Below, piece after piece: positions 63,780-64,000 of a DNA stretch of 64,000 nt. The position numbers were made by a program, and so were the translations under genes. How positions within the stretch are numbered: the stretch's first letter is position 1; each line of letters starts with the position of its first letter. A model generated the notes under the pieces. That model was given only the letters and a program-made list of their open reading frames with translations. It was not told the origin of the DNA and searched no databases. Source of the stretch: Pseudomonas sp. 8AS (GTDB taxonomy: Bacteria > Pseudomonadota > Gammaproteobacteria > Pseudomonadales > Pseudomonadaceae); contig NZ_LR733406.1 in NCBI RefSeq assembly GCF_902506505.1, positions 2,626,227-2,690,226 of the forward strand, written 5' to 3'.

Positions 63780-64000
63780 ATTCCGTTGAAAAACTCGGTT
63801 GAGTGAGCTGGCCGAAGCTGGTTCACTAAACCTCCATCAGCGCAGTGGAGTTCTCCACGATGATGGGACGTCAGCAGGCCGCTCAGGCCCCTCTGTTCTA
63901 CACGTTCAATCTGGACGATCACGTCCCGGCCAATCACCTGTTGCGTGGCATCGATCAGTTCCTCGACCTGAGCGAACTGCATCAGCACTTGGCTCCGCAT
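63780..64000 (+). mobile_element. Insertion sequence, IS1182-like (left end)
   Basis: The transposase start (63860) is preceded by gttgaaaaactcggttgag (about 63786-63804), which looks like part of an IS end. The left boundary is not fixed because no target duplication or second terminal repeat lies in the window. Confidence 0.6.
63860..64000 (+). CDS. IS1182-like transposase, N-terminus only
   Basis: 47 codons: MMGRQQAAQAPLFYTFNLDD then HVPANHLLRGIDQFLDLSEL. This start (short basic tip, FNLDDHVPxxHLLRxI) is typical of IS1182-family DDE transposases. The rest lies beyond the window. Second ATG at 63863 equally possible. Confidence 0.78.
   Translation, partial: MMGRQQAAQAPLFYTFNLDDHVPANHLLRGIDQFLDLSELHQHLAPH

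Overview
The window reads as chromosomal DNA of a Pseudomonas species. It is GC-rich, nearly every gene has its closest recognisable relatives in Pseudomonas, and the order yggX-mutY-asmA ... hisBHAF ... ctpA-envC-gpmI ... secB ... ntrCB ... glnA-thiI-typA is the order I remember around PA5117-PA5148 of P. aeruginosa PAO1 (from memory, not checked). Which species it is cannot be settled from this window.

Left end (1-6860): after the first 23 codons of an ABC-transporter ATPase comes a compact ~6.4 kb integrative element inserted in the 3' end of tRNA-Phe. A perfect 30-bp direct repeat (453-482 and 6785-6814) marks its ends. It carries a tyrosine integrase next to the intact tRNA, a PIN-like nuclease, a ParB/sulfiredoxin-fold protein with a small upstream partner, a serine recombinase and, at the far end, a protein with class III nucleotide-cyclase-like motifs reminiscent of antiphage pyrimidine cyclases.

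Core block (6988-38109): DNA repair and iron trafficking (mutY, yggX), AsmA, a decayed FAD oxidoreductase, a fatty acid hydroxylase, panM, the histidine genes hisBHAF with a DUF2164 gene inside, two tandem orphan solute-binding proteins, the CtpA/EnvC cell-wall pair, gpmI, a rhodanese-grxC-secB operon, trmL, the nitrogen regulators ntrBC, two DUF4124 genes, and glnA with a sigma-54 promoter and NtrC-like sites. Then follow thiI, typA, a DUF1326/DUF2182 pair and a CptA-type phosphoethanolamine transferase.

Right, more variable part (38173-64000): a dctPQM TRAP transporter, a YkgJ protein, an RsmX/Y/Z-type small RNA with a GacA-box-like upstream element (not in any protein-coding annotation), an AraC remnant, a Met/His-rich exported protein behind a perfect Anr/FNR box, an FMN reductase, a TetR-hydrolase pair with a palindromic operator, a LysR/polyamine-binding-protein/ureohydrolase group, a LysR/alkylsulfatase pair, a YgiB-YgiC-like group with two unrecognised membrane/exported proteins, a GAF-PAS-GGDEF diguanylate cyclase facing a chemotaxis receptor, a complete polar amino-acid ABC transporter, and the start of an insertion sequence at the window edge. 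Several Pseudomonas-style REP palindromes lie between genes.
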